Assembly (NCBI GenBank): GCA_964515115.1 | Contig: CAZESB010000001.1 | Location: forward strand, 62,001-126,000 | DNA: 64,000 nucleotides | Direction of reading: 5' to 3' | From: UBA1370 sp964515115 | GTDB lineage: Bacteria; Patescibacteriota; Microgenomatia; UBA1400; PJMF01 | Part shown: positions 34,165-41,539 of the stretch, piece after piece | Numbering within the stretch: position 1 is the stretch's first letter | Layout: each line of letters begins with the position of its first letter | Position numbers and translations under genes: made by a program | Notes under the pieces: model-generated | The model's input: the letters and a program-made list of their open reading frames with translations, nothing else | The model's database searches: none | Told to the model about the DNA's origin: nothing

Positions 34165-34896
34165 TTAGAGATTTTCAGAGTCTAACTTCAACGGAGCTAA
34201 AGATTTGATAGTGGTGGCTCGGGCAGTGCCTTCTTCATTTTCAAAACCGACCACTAAAATAGTCATATCGACGTCAAAGCCGCTCCAGGGAGCTTCGTTG
34301 CCTTGGAAATCTTGCAGCTCGGTCGTAGTGGCGACAGCAATAACGCGCTCACTGCTGCCATCGCGCGGGCTAATGGTCACCGAATTTCTGCTAATTTCCG
34401 TAATCGTACCCAAAACCACCACTTGAGGATCGGTCCGGAGAGACTCCGCAGAAACGACAATAAATTCCGGCGTAATGGTTTTATCATTAACCGTGCCCAT
34501 AATGGTCACCCAGTTATCAACCGCGATCTCACCCACGCTAATGGCGTTGCCATCTTTCATCAGCAGGGCGTTGGCCAGGGGAAAAATTTGTTGACCATCG
34601 GTATGGCGGATAGTCAACGCCTCATCAGTAATGCGCTGGACTTCGCCAATAATCGCTTTTTTGCCACCGTCAGTCACGCCCCTAACTTTAGTGGCAGTTT
34701 CCTTGACTAACTGCTTGATATTGTTGGTGACAGTTTCATCGACTGCTTCTTGGTCATCATTTTGCGCCGCTGAAGTTGTGGCATTAAAAATAGTTTGCGC
34801 TGCTACCCGCTGCTGAATCAAAGTAGCGGTGAAGGCGGTGAGAATGAAAAAGGCCAGTAAGATCAGTGCTAGCTGAAGGGTGGGTAATTTAATCAT
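34165..34896 (-). CDS. Membrane-anchored exported beta-rich protein
   Basis: The 243-aa product has an N-terminal membrane segment (LALILLAFFILTAFTATLI), then two similar small beta units: IIGEVQRITDEALTIRHTDGQ and VLGTITEISRNSVTISPRDG, the G.(I/V).... S.(T)(I/V) pattern seen in DUF5666-like repeats. Function is unknown; it should face outside. Its ATG overlaps the stop of the upstream gene by 4 nt (ATGA), so both are translated together, and pepQ follows. Confidence 0.82.
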   Translation of the reverse strand: MIKLPTLQLALILLAFFILTAFTATLIQQRVAAQTIFNATTSAAQNDDQEAVDETVTNNIKQLVKETATKVRGVTDGGKKAIIGEVQRITDEALTIRHTDGQQIFPLANALLMKDGNAISVGEIAVDNWVTIMGTVNDKTITPEFIVVSAESLRTDPQVVVLGTITEISRNSVTISPRDGSSERVIAVATTTELQDFQGNEAPWSGFDVDMTILVVGFENEEGTARATTIKSLAPLKLDSENL

Positions 34897-35363
34897 GAGC
34901 TCTCTGCCTCCTCGCTGGTTGTTTGAGCTTCGCTTTCATACATATCTGTCACTACCACAATTCGTTCTTCCATGGCTGTTTCGCCTGAGTCATTAACGAC
35001 ATAGATGTTGAGCAGATTAGTGCCATCTTGCAAGTTAGCGTTGAAAGTGAAATTGCCCGAATCATCACTGACGACAATATTATCATCTGCATTGATAAAA
35101 AGGACTACGTTGGCATTGGGAATGGTGGTGCCGGTGATGGTGGTGGTGTTGGCGGTTTGAACAGCGCCTGCTTGAGGAGTGTGGACCGACAGCACGGTAG
35201 CAACCGCCGCGGACTCAAGTGCGCCATTGGTCAGCTCCAGCACATCGGCTACATCGGTGACGGGAGGCTGGTTGAGCGAATTCTGAACTCGATAAATACC
35301 ATAGGTAATTACCAACCCCATGCTCAGACCAATCAAAACCGCTACAAGCACTTCTTTTTTCAT
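34893..35363 (-). CDS. Membrane-anchored Ig-like domain protein
   Basis: The 156-aa protein has an N-terminal membrane anchor (EVLVAVLIGLSMGLVITYGIY) followed by an Ig-like beta domain (TTITGTTIPNANVVLFINADDNIVVSDDSGNFTFN), of the type found in bacterial surface proteins, and an acidic tail. A TATAAT -10 lies on the minus strand at 35376-35381 (the ATTATA on the plus strand). It is the first gene of the operon with the beta-rich protein and pepQ. It may bind or organise surface polymers, but no evidence is available. Confidence 0.82.
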   Translation of the reverse strand: MKKEVLVAVLIGLSMGLVITYGIYRVQNSLNQPPVTDVADVLELTNGALESAAVATVLSVHTPQAGAVQTANTTTITGTTIPNANVVLFINADDNIVVSDDSGNFTFNANLQDGTNLLNIYVVNDSGETAMEERIVVVTDMYESEAQTTSEEAESS

Positions 35364-35473
35364 ACTGAATATCCATTATAACCCATGACGCAAGCGCCTG
35401 CTGAACATTGCACTCATTGCTTCAAATGATATAGTATGAGATAACTGAAATTCAAGCAAATGAAGGAGTATCA

Positions 35474-36133
35474 ATGTTGATTACTTATCACGGTCACTCA
35501 ATGTTTAAACTCAAAGGCAAGAGAGGGACGGTAGTGACCGATCCCTTTGGTGACTACATCGGTTTTGATATGCCGAGGGTGAGTGGCGATATTGTGACAA
35601 TCTCGCATCAGCATCCCGATCACAATGCCCACGACAGAATCAGCGGCACTGCCAGAAGGAAAAATCCGTTTATCATTGATCAACCGGGTGAGTATGAAGT
35701 CGGGGGTATTTCGGTTTTTGGGACTAAAACTTACCACGATACTGCTGAAGGCGCCGAGCGGGGAGAGAATATTGCTTTTACTATTTTGATTGATGGCATC
35801 AGAATTTGTCACTTAGGCGATTTGGGTCACGAGCTTACTGCCAGGCAGCTGGAGGAAATTGGCGCGGTTGATATTTTGTTGGTTCCGGTTGGCGGCACTT
35901 TTACCATTGGTCCGGAACTGGCGGTCAAGACTATTCGCACCTTGGAGCCAAGCATTGCCATTCCGATGCATTACAAAACCGCTGATCATGACGAGAAAAT
36001 TTTTAGTGAGGTGAAAACTTTGGACGAATTTACTAAAGAATATGGTTTAGAGCCTAAACCTGAAGTTAAACTGGACTTGAGTCGCAGTCGGTTGGGCGAA
36101 GAAACTGAGCTGATTGTTTTGAGGGCCACCTGA
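35474..36133 (+). CDS. Metallo-beta-lactamase-fold hydrolase
   Basis: The 219-aa protein belongs to the small metal-dependent hydrolase branch of the metallo-beta-lactamase fold: ITYHGHSMFKLKG, the metal motif SHQHPDHN (HxHxDH), GEYEVGGISVFGTKTYHD, a second ligand region CHLGDLGH, and IPMHYKT near the C-terminus. Substrate is unknown; the similar UPF0173 proteins are uncharacterised. A GAAGGAG ribosome site precedes the ATG and TATAGT lies upstream, so it has its own promoter. It precedes dnaB by 42 nt. Confidence 0.88.
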   Translation: MLITYHGHSMFKLKGKRGTVVTDPFGDYIGFDMPRVSGDIVTISHQHPDHNAHDRISGTARRKNPFIIDQPGEYEVGGISVFGTKTYHDTAEGAERGENIAFTILIDGIRICHLGDLGHELTARQLEEIGAVDILLVPVGGTFTIGPELAVKTIRTLEPSIAIPMHYKTADHDEKIFSEVKTLDEFTKEYGLEPKPEVKLDLSRSRLGEETELIVLRAT

Positions 36134-36175
36134 AAGTAATTTGGTGTAGTGTAGGGGGAGCAGAACGACATCAAC

Positions 36176-37516
36176 ATGGCTGAAAATAAAAAAGGTAGAA
36201 TTCCGCCGCACAATTTGGACGCTGAACGCTCGGTGTTGAGTGCTATTTTAATTGATCCTGACGCTATTGTTAAAATTGCCGACCTCATCAGCCCGGCGGC
36301 TTTTTACGATCCGGCCAATCAAGGCATTTATGAAGCCATGCAGAAGCTTTACGATGACCGCCAGCCGATCGATGTGGTCACTCTCACCGACCAACTTCGA
36401 AAAATGAAACAGCTCACCAAGGCCGGTGGGACCGCGGCGATTGCGGAGCTTTCCAACGCCGCTTCTACCTCAGCCAACATTGTTCATTATGCCAAACTGG
36501 TGGCGGACGCCTACATCAAGCGGCGGATTATCAGTCTGAGCGGAGAACTAACCGAGTTGGCTTTTGATCCTGGCAAGGAGCTGGAAGATGTCATGGACGC
36601 GGCCGAGCAGAAAGTTTACACGCTTTCTTCCACCAGAAACAGCCGGGCTTTTATTCCGATTAAAGACACTTTGGTGGAAAGTTTTGAGAGGTTGGACGAG
36701 CTGCAGCGCAGTGATGGTGAGCTGAGAGGCTTGCCAACCGGTTTTGCTGATCTGGACAACATGTTGGCCGGTTTCCAGAAATCCAACCTAATTATTTTAG
36801 CGGCCAGGCCGGGAACGGGAAAAACTGCTTTGGCTTTAAATATGGCTCAACACATGTGTGTGGCTGTTAAAAAAAGAGTGGGTTTTTTCTCTCTGGAAAT
36901 GAGCCGGGAGGAGTTGGTGGATCGTTTGTTGGTGGCCCAGGCCGATATTGACGCCTGGAAGCTTAAAACGGGCAAACTCAATCAGCAGGATTTTATGAAG
37001 CTCTCCGACGCCATGGGAGTACTGGCTGATGCTAATATTTTTGTTGATGATACCCCGGGCATGAGTATTTTTGAGATGCGTACTCGCGCCCGAAGGTTGA
37101 TGACGGAGTATCATATTGATTTGCTGATTGTTGATTATCTCCAGCTGGCTCAAGGCAGAACCAAGGATAATCGGGTCCAGGAAGTGGCAGAAATTTCGCA
37201 GGGCTTGAAAAATATTGCTCGAGAACTGAAAATTCCGGTTTTGGGTATTTCGCAGTTAAATCGGTCGGTGGAGAGTAGGACAGAAAAGTCGCCGCAACTT
37301 TCTGATTTGCGGGAGTCAGGCTCGATTGAACAGGATGCCGACGTGGTGATGTTCCTTTACCGTAAGGATGATGATGTGCGTGAGGCAGTGACTTTGAAGA
37401 TTGCCAAACACCGGAATGGCAGCGTGGGTGAAATTGATCTTTACTTTAGAGGCGATCGAATTAAATTTTACGGCATGGAGCGGCGGCATGAAGGTGGCGT
37501 TTTGGCCGCGGCTTAG
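36176..37516 (+). CDS. dnaB: Replicative DNA helicase DnaB
   Basis: The 446-aa protein has an N-terminal helical domain (PHNLDAERSVLSAILIDPDAI), a linker, and a RecA-like C-terminal domain with Walker A ARPGTGKTALAL (about 210-221), FFSLEMSREELVDRLL, the Walker B DLLIVDYLQLA, and SQLNRSVESR...LSDLRESGSIEQDAD. It is the hexameric helicase that opens DNA at the replication fork. No intein is present. No strong ribosome site is visible at the ATG, and the preceding gene may drive it. Confidence 0.97.
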   Translation: MAENKKGRIPPHNLDAERSVLSAILIDPDAIVKIADLISPAAFYDPANQGIYEAMQKLYDDRQPIDVVTLTDQLRKMKQLTKAGGTAAIAELSNAASTSANIVHYAKLVADAYIKRRIISLSGELTELAFDPGKELEDVMDAAEQKVYTLSSTRNSRAFIPIKDTLVESFERLDELQRSDGELRGLPTGFADLDNMLAGFQKSNLIILAARPGTGKTALALNMAQHMCVAVKKRVGFFSLEMSREELVDRLLVAQADIDAWKLKTGKLNQQDFMKLSDAMGVLADANIFVDDTPGMSIFEMRTRARRLMTEYHIDLLIVDYLQLAQGRTKDNRVQEVAEISQGLKNIARELKIPVLGISQLNRSVESRTEKSPQLSDLRESGSIEQDADVVMFLYRKDDDVREAVTLKIAKHRNGSVGEIDLYFRGDRIKFYGMERRHEGGVLAAA

Positions 37517-37561
37517 AGGTTAATCACTTTTAGTTAAAGCTGGCCGACTGGGAAATAGCCA

Positions 37562-37798
37562 TTAAACCCCAGGCATATAGCCGAACAAGAGATAAATCAA
37601 ACCTCCGGAGAGAGCAAAAAACAAGAGCAGAAAACCAAGATTAGACTTGAGGTTTTTGAGGGATTTTTGCGGATCGGGTGTGTCTGAGCTGATGATAATC
37701 ACTGCGGCCACAATGAACCAAAACAGGCCACGGAAAACTACCGACCAAATGCTGTTGACGTTTAAAATTGACTCCAAAAGGTTGGCTGCAATTTCCAT
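37562..37798 (-). CDS. Small two-helix membrane protein
   Basis: The 78-aa protein has two hydrophobic helices (SVVFRGLFWFIVAAVIIISS and LGFLLLFFALSGGLIYLLFGY) with a short charged loop (DTPDPQKSLKNLKS), giving a simple membrane hairpin. It has a textbook promoter on the minus strand, so it is likely real. The product is unrecognised. It converges on dnaB with 45 nt between the stops. Confidence 0.75.
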   Translation of the reverse strand: MEIAANLLESILNVNSIWSVVFRGLFWFIVAAVIIISSDTPDPQKSLKNLKSNLGFLLLFFALSGGLIYLLFGYMPGV

Positions 37799-37804
37799 GC
37801 TTCT

Positions 37805-37833
37805 ACTATGCGTGAAAAAAATGAAAATATCAA
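37805..37833 (-). promoter_or_regulatory. Promoter of the small membrane protein gene
   Basis: On the minus strand TTGATA (37828-37833), a 17-nt spacer and CATAGT (37805-37810), ending 6 nt before the ATG. It is a clean leaderless-type promoter, divergent from the tRNA-Leu promoter. Confidence 0.65.
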
Positions 37834-37838
37834 GCTCG

Positions 37839-37847
37839 TGGTATAAT
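37839..37847 (+). promoter_or_regulatory. Extended -10 promoter of tRNA-Leu
   Basis: TGGTATAAT on the plus strand, 17 nt before the tRNA. TSS would be around 37854, leaving a short 5' trailer to be removed. Confidence 0.6.
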
Positions 37848-37864
37848 TGAGTTCTTCAAATAGT

Positions 37865-37950
37865 GCCGTGGTGGCGGAATAGGCAGACGCGCGAGACTCA
37901 AAATCTCGTTCTCTTTACCGGGAGTGTGGGTTCGATTCCCACCCACGGCA
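37865..37950 (+). tRNA. tRNA-Leu (anticodon CAA)
   Basis: An 86-nt class II tRNA: acceptor GCCGTGG/CCACGGC, D loop, anticodon stem CGAGA/TCTCG with loop CTCAAAA (anticodon CAA, codon TTG), a long variable arm typical of leucine, T arm GTGGG/CCCAC with TTCGATT, and discriminator A. CCA is not encoded. Confidence 0.95.
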
Positions 37951-37963
37951 CAAAATTTTTCGG

Positions 37964-38410
37964 TTACCGCAAAAACCAAATTGCCGCCACCAAAATCAGT
38001 TGCGGCATCAGCCCCAAAACCATGTTAGGAGTGGAATTATGGAAAAATTGATGGAAGTTGTTGATGGGCTTGAGAAAATCCGGCTCCCAGCGCAGGAAAT
38101 TGCGCGGTGCTTCCAGTAAATCCGGGACGATACCCGTGAGCGCGCCCAGCCAAACATGATATTGAATCCCGGCTTTGCCACTCTGAAAAAACAGCCAAAT
38201 CAGTCCCAGAGCGACACTCAACTCGATCAGTTCCAAAATAATAGCAGTTGAACGCTTGCGGCTGCCGTTGGATAGCCCGGTGCCAACATCCCAATGAGGA
38301 ATCCAATCCTGGAGATAGTGCATGGCCAAAGTGGTGGGAACATAGACTGCCGGATGTGGGAAAGTGCTGGCCACAAAGGCCCCCGTCAGCATATGAGGAA
38401 TTGATAACAT
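37964..38410 (-). CDS. Membrane protein with conserved His/Asp pattern (YdjM/DUF457-like)
   Basis: The 148-aa protein has several hydrophobic helices and polar motifs HMLTGAFVAS, MHYLQDWIPHWD and FHQFFHNS, a pattern that recalls the YdjM family of membrane-associated putative metal-dependent hydrolases. Catalytic activity is not shown. On the minus strand TGCTATACT is an extended -10 about 12 nt before the ATG. The gene is alone and its 3' end approaches tRNA-Leu from the other side. Confidence 0.75.
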   Translation of the reverse strand: MLSIPHMLTGAFVASTFPHPAVYVPTTLAMHYLQDWIPHWDVGTGLSNGSRKRSTAIILELIELSVALGLIWLFFQSGKAGIQYHVWLGALTGIVPDLLEAPRNFLRWEPDFLKPINNFHQFFHNSTPNMVLGLMPQLILVAAIWFLR

Positions 38411-38581
38411 ATAGCGAGGCTAAGTATAGCAGAATCTTGAAAAAGCGTGAACCGGGGTGGTTTTAGAGACATCATTGTGTCGGCATCATTACAAACCAGG
38501 GTGGTTGGGAATTATGAGGAACTGAGTGGTGTAGAGTTACTTTCAGCAACAGTGTAGAATACTCAATATAGAAAGGCAGTA

Positions 38582-39445
38582 GTGTTTCCGATTTTATTTT
38601 CATACGGTCCGGTGACGATCAAAACCATGAGTCTTTTTATGGTTTTGGCTTTTCTGGCCAGCGCCTTTATTTTTTGGAAACGGGGTAGGGAAGAGCATTA
38701 CAAGGAGGATCAACTTTTTGACGGTTTTTTGATGGCGACGGTTTTTGGTTTGCTGGCGGCTCGGGCCGGTTACCTGATTTTCAATTTTGCTACTTTTGGT
38801 TTTTCTCTGATTCGCTGGGTCGATTTTTTGAGTTATCCGGGCTTGAGCGGGCTTTTTGGCTTGATTGCCGGTGGCTGGTATCTTTATCGTTACGCCGGCA
38901 AAAATCGCTGGGATGGTTTTGAAATTCTGGATTTTTGGGCGATTGCGGTAGCCATGGGTTTGATTTTTACCTCGCTTGGCTCCTTTCTTGATGGCAGCGG
39001 TTATGGTTACGCCACTAGCTTGCCGGTGGGGGTGACTTTTCCCAGTTTAATTGAACCGCACCATCCGGTTCAGCTTTATTTTTTCCTTTTTTACTTGGCT
39101 TTGTACTTTTATCTTTTCTGGGCGGAATATCATTATCGCACTTTTGAGTGGTATCGCTATGGCAAAAAAACCGCCCAAACCGGCTTTTTGATTTCTGCTT
39201 TCGTTATTGCCACTGGCTTGGCGAACTTTATACTCGCTTTTTTCAAACCGCCCGCGCTGACTTTGTATGGCGCCAATCTGGATATGGCGGTGTCTTTGGC
39301 GGCATTTGTGGTGGGGGTGATGTTGCTTTATGTTAGGTCTGGTCGAGTGTTGCCTTTTTCGGCCGGCAGCAAAAAGAAGCAGGCTCGCTTGAGGCGGTTT
39401 CAACAAGTTGAAAAACCGATAATTGATCAGCCAGACCAGTTTTAG
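38582..39445 (+). CDS. Lgt-family protein lacking catalytic residues
   Basis: The 287-aa membrane protein aligns with prolipoprotein diacylglyceryl transferase: FGLLAARAGYLIFN, LSYPGLSGLFGLIAGG, SLGSFLDGSGYG and HPVQLYFFLFYL correspond to the family blocks. However, the key R and N of the signature (GRLGNFINGE in E. coli) are replaced by Ser (S131 and S134), and the FHGG histidine block is changed. It may be an inactive or altered homologue. The GTG start at 38582 has AAAGG 6 nt upstream. It precedes lspA by 10 nt. Confidence 0.72.
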   Translation: MFPILFSYGPVTIKTMSLFMVLAFLASAFIFWKRGREEHYKEDQLFDGFLMATVFGLLAARAGYLIFNFATFGFSLIRWVDFLSYPGLSGLFGLIAGGWYLYRYAGKNRWDGFEILDFWAIAVAMGLIFTSLGSFLDGSGYGYATSLPVGVTFPSLIEPHHPVQLYFFLFYLALYFYLFWAEYHYRTFEWYRYGKKTAQTGFLISAFVIATGLANFILAFFKPPALTLYGANLDMAVSLAAFVVGVMLLYVRSGRVLPFSAGSKKKQARLRRFQQVEKPIIDQPDQF

Positions 39446-39455
39446 CCTCGAATTT

Positions 39456-39860
39456 ATGCGCAGATTAATGATCTTTTTTGCCAGCACCGTGGTTTTTGAC
39501 CAACTGACCAAGTACTTGACGACAGTTTTTGGCCGCCAAGTTTATCTCAATCCCGGCATTTCTTTTGCCTGGTTGGCCAACGAAACCCAGGCAGCGGTGA
39601 TTTTGCTGACTTTTATCATGATTGTGCTTTTGGGCTTGAGGTATGGCTATTTTTGGGCCAAGCATCCGGTGGCTACCGGTTTGTTTTTCGGTGGCGCTTT
39701 TTCTAATTTGATTGACAGACTGGTTTTGGGCGGTGTGCGGGACTGGATTCCGGTACCATTTTTACCGTTTCAAAATAATTTGGCTGACTTGGCTATTTGG
39801 GTGAGTTTGGCGATGATGATTTGGTATTTGTATCAGGGAGGGGAAGATGAAGCGTTTTGA
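39456..39860 (+). CDS. lspA: Lipoprotein signal peptidase
   Basis: The 134-aa protein has four hydrophobic segments and the two catalytic aspartates: one in GAFSNLIDRL and one in NNLADLAI, separated by RDWIPVPF. It cleaves the signal peptide of lipid-modified prolipoproteins. The ATG at 39456 is preferred over a TTG at 39423 that lies in the end of the Lgt-like gene. It overlaps the pseudouridine synthase gene by 14 nt. Together with the lipobox protein at 17651 this supports lipoproteins in the organism. Confidence 0.92.
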   Translation: MRRLMIFFASTVVFDQLTKYLTTVFGRQVYLNPGISFAWLANETQAAVILLTFIMIVLLGLRYGYFWAKHPVATGLFFGGAFSNLIDRLVLGGVRDWIPVPFLPFQNNLADLAIWVSLAMMIWYLYQGGEDEAF

Positions 39861-40686
39861 TTTGCCGGTTATATACGAAGATGAAGATTTGTTGGTAGTG
39901 AATAAACCAGCCGGAGTGGTGGTCAATCGGGCAGCCACTTATCAAGGCTGGACAGTACAAGATTGGCTGGAGGAACGGTTGGGGGAGAGCGGAGAAACTG
40001 GAGCTAAAGCTAGAGATTGGGAAAAGTTGGTGCCTGAAGATTTTACTGCTCAGTATGGCAGTCCTGAAAAAATTTTTGAAAACAGGCTAGGAATGGTGCA
40101 CCGACTGGACAAAGACACCAGTGGGGCCTTATTGCTGGCTAAAAATCCCGGTGTTTTGGTCAATCTGTTGGCGCAGTTTAAAAATCGCCAGGTACAAAAA
40201 AAATATTTGTGCCTGACTCACGGTCGGTTTGTGTTTGAGAGTGGGGCGGTGAGGTTGCCGGTGGGCCGCCGGCCGGACAATCGCCGGCTGTTTGGTATCG
40301 TACCCGATGGCCGGCCGGCGGAAACAGTCTACCAAGTCCTCAAATACTACCCCCACTTCAACGCCCAACTGCTGCCGGAAAACATCAGCAAAAACCAGCG
40401 TCTGAGCCTGTACCAAGGTTTTAGCCTGGTAGAATGTTTGCCGAAAACCGGCCGCACCCACCAGATTAGAGTTCATCTGCAACACCTGCAACACCCCATC
40501 GTGGGCGATAGTATTTATGTGGGCAAAAAACGGGCTAAACTCGACGCTCTTTGGTGCCCGAGGCAGTTTTTGCACGCCAGTAGCCTGACTTTTACTCACT
40601 CTCGCTCCCGGAAACAGCTCACCATCCAAGCTGAACTACTCGCCGATCTCAAAGACGTCTTGAAGTTTGTTTCTGAATCAGCGTAA
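39847..40686 (+). CDS. rluD: RluA/RluD-family pseudouridine synthase
   Basis: The 279-aa protein has the RluA-type catalytic block GMVHRLDKDTSGALLLAK with the active-site aspartate (in the HRLD motif), plus DLLVVNKPAGVVVN near the N-terminus and TGRTHQIRVHLQHLQHPIVGD. The target base (23S rRNA or tRNA) cannot be told from sequence, so the symbol is provisional. It has a strong GGGAGGGGAAG ribosome site and overlaps lspA by 14 nt, giving an Lgt-like, lspA, pseudouridine synthase operon. Confidence 0.9.
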   Translation: MKRFDLPVIYEDEDLLVVNKPAGVVVNRAATYQGWTVQDWLEERLGESGETGAKARDWEKLVPEDFTAQYGSPEKIFENRLGMVHRLDKDTSGALLLAKNPGVLVNLLAQFKNRQVQKKYLCLTHGRFVFESGAVRLPVGRRPDNRRLFGIVPDGRPAETVYQVLKYYPHFNAQLLPENISKNQRLSLYQGFSLVECLPKTGRTHQIRVHLQHLQHPIVGDSIYVGKKRAKLDALWCPRQFLHASSLTFTHSRSRKQLTIQAELLADLKDVLKFVSESA

Positions 40687-40689
40687 AAT
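40660..40689 (+). promoter_or_regulatory. Promoter of the second phosphoribosyltransferase gene
   Basis: TTGAAG (40660-40665), an 18-nt spacer and TAAAAT (40684-40689) overlap the end of the pseudouridine synthase gene. The -10 ends 7 nt before the ATG at 40697. Confidence 0.55.
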
Positions 40690-40696
40690 GGGCTGC

Positions 40697-41314
40697 ATGA
40701 TGAAATTTCCAGTCACCCAATTTGACAACAACGGCGCTGCCTTTATTACTCCCACCTGGGAGGAACTGAACCAACTAGCTTTTGCGGTGGCGCAAAAAAT
40801 CCTCACCGACGGCGCTCAGTTTGACAGAATTGTCACTCTGGCTAAAGGTGGCTGGCCCATGACTCGCTCATTGGTAGATTATCTCAACGTTAGGGAAGTG
40901 GCCAGCATTGGCATCAAATTTTATGCCGGTATCAACAAAAGGATGAGCCGACCGGAAATTTATCAGGATTTGCCGGTGATTGTGAAGGGGGAAAGTGTTT
41001 TGCTTTTTGACGATGTGGCCGATTCCGGTGAGTCCTTAGAATTTACTCGCGAGTACTTATTGGATCAGGGTGTAGCTTCGGTCAAATGTGCCACTTTGTT
41101 TTACAAACCGCACTCCACGTTCAAACCGAATTATTTTGCCGGCGAAACCACGGCTTGGATTATTTTCCCCTACGAAACCCTGGAAAGCATGAAATTACTC
41201 GAGGAGACTTGGCTTAAGCAGGGCCTGAAAAAAGCAGCCATTATTGACCGGTTTATAAAACTTGGGATTAAAGACCGCTACATCAATCATTACCAAAAGC
41301 TTCATAATTTATAG
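40697..41314 (+). CDS. Purine phosphoribosyltransferase-like protein
   Basis: The 205-aa protein has a type I PRTase core with SVLLFDDVADSGESLEF (PRPP loop) and a preceding VTLAKGGWPMTRSLVDYL, resembling xanthine/hypoxanthine phosphoribosyltransferases of the COG2236 type. It could convert xanthine or hypoxanthine to XMP or IMP, which would feed purA. The ATG at 40697 fits the leaderless spacing; longer starts at 40667 and 40688 are also in frame. A strong promoter for the next gene begins right at its stop. Confidence 0.82.
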   Translation: MMKFPVTQFDNNGAAFITPTWEELNQLAFAVAQKILTDGAQFDRIVTLAKGGWPMTRSLVDYLNVREVASIGIKFYAGINKRMSRPEIYQDLPVIVKGESVLLFDDVADSGESLEFTREYLLDQGVASVKCATLFYKPHSTFKPNYFAGETTAWIIFPYETLESMKLLEETWLKQGLKKAAIIDRFIKLGIKDRYINHYQKLHNL

Positions 41315-41345
41315 GTTTGACAAACCGCAAATAATATCCTATAAT
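41314..41345 (+). promoter_or_regulatory. Consensus promoter with palindrome over the -35
   Basis: TTGACA (41317-41322), a 17-nt spacer and TATAAT (41340-41345) match the vegetative consensus exactly. GGTTTG-A-CAAACC (41314-41326) is a perfect palindrome covering the -35, a likely repressor site. The mRNA would begin near 41352. Confidence 0.8.
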
Positions 41346-41351
41346 AATAAA

Positions 41352-41525
41352 ATTAGGGCTTGAAATCATTTCGGCCTTTACTTAGAATGCACTAATTACT
41401 ACAAGTTGGTGGAAGCGCTTTTGCAGTTTTCCTCCCAAGCAACGAACCGGCCAGGCTTACGTGGACACCAAACACCAGGCACGGAGAAACCAAGTGAAGA
41501 AAGCAGTAGAGGCGTTTTTTAGATA
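41352..41525 (+). ncRNA. Long structured leader or small RNA before the NAT-like/Nudix-like fusion gene
   Basis: Between the promoter and the gene at 41540 lie about 175 nt with no open reading frame. GAAAT/ATTTC, TTGG..GGAA/TTCC..CCAA and TTGGTG/CACCAA can pair, and CCAGGC occurs twice. A T6 run near 41520 has no obvious stem before it, so a terminator is not shown. I do not recognise a riboswitch, 6S or SRP RNA. Boundaries are estimated from the promoter. Confidence 0.4.
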
Positions 41526-41539
41526 AATTATTTTAGAAT

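Noticed and set aside
41352..41525. 6S, SRP (4.5S) or tmRNA identity for the leader region
   Set aside because: No SRP GGAAG-AGCA loop, no tmRNA tag ORF and no pairing between the ends.
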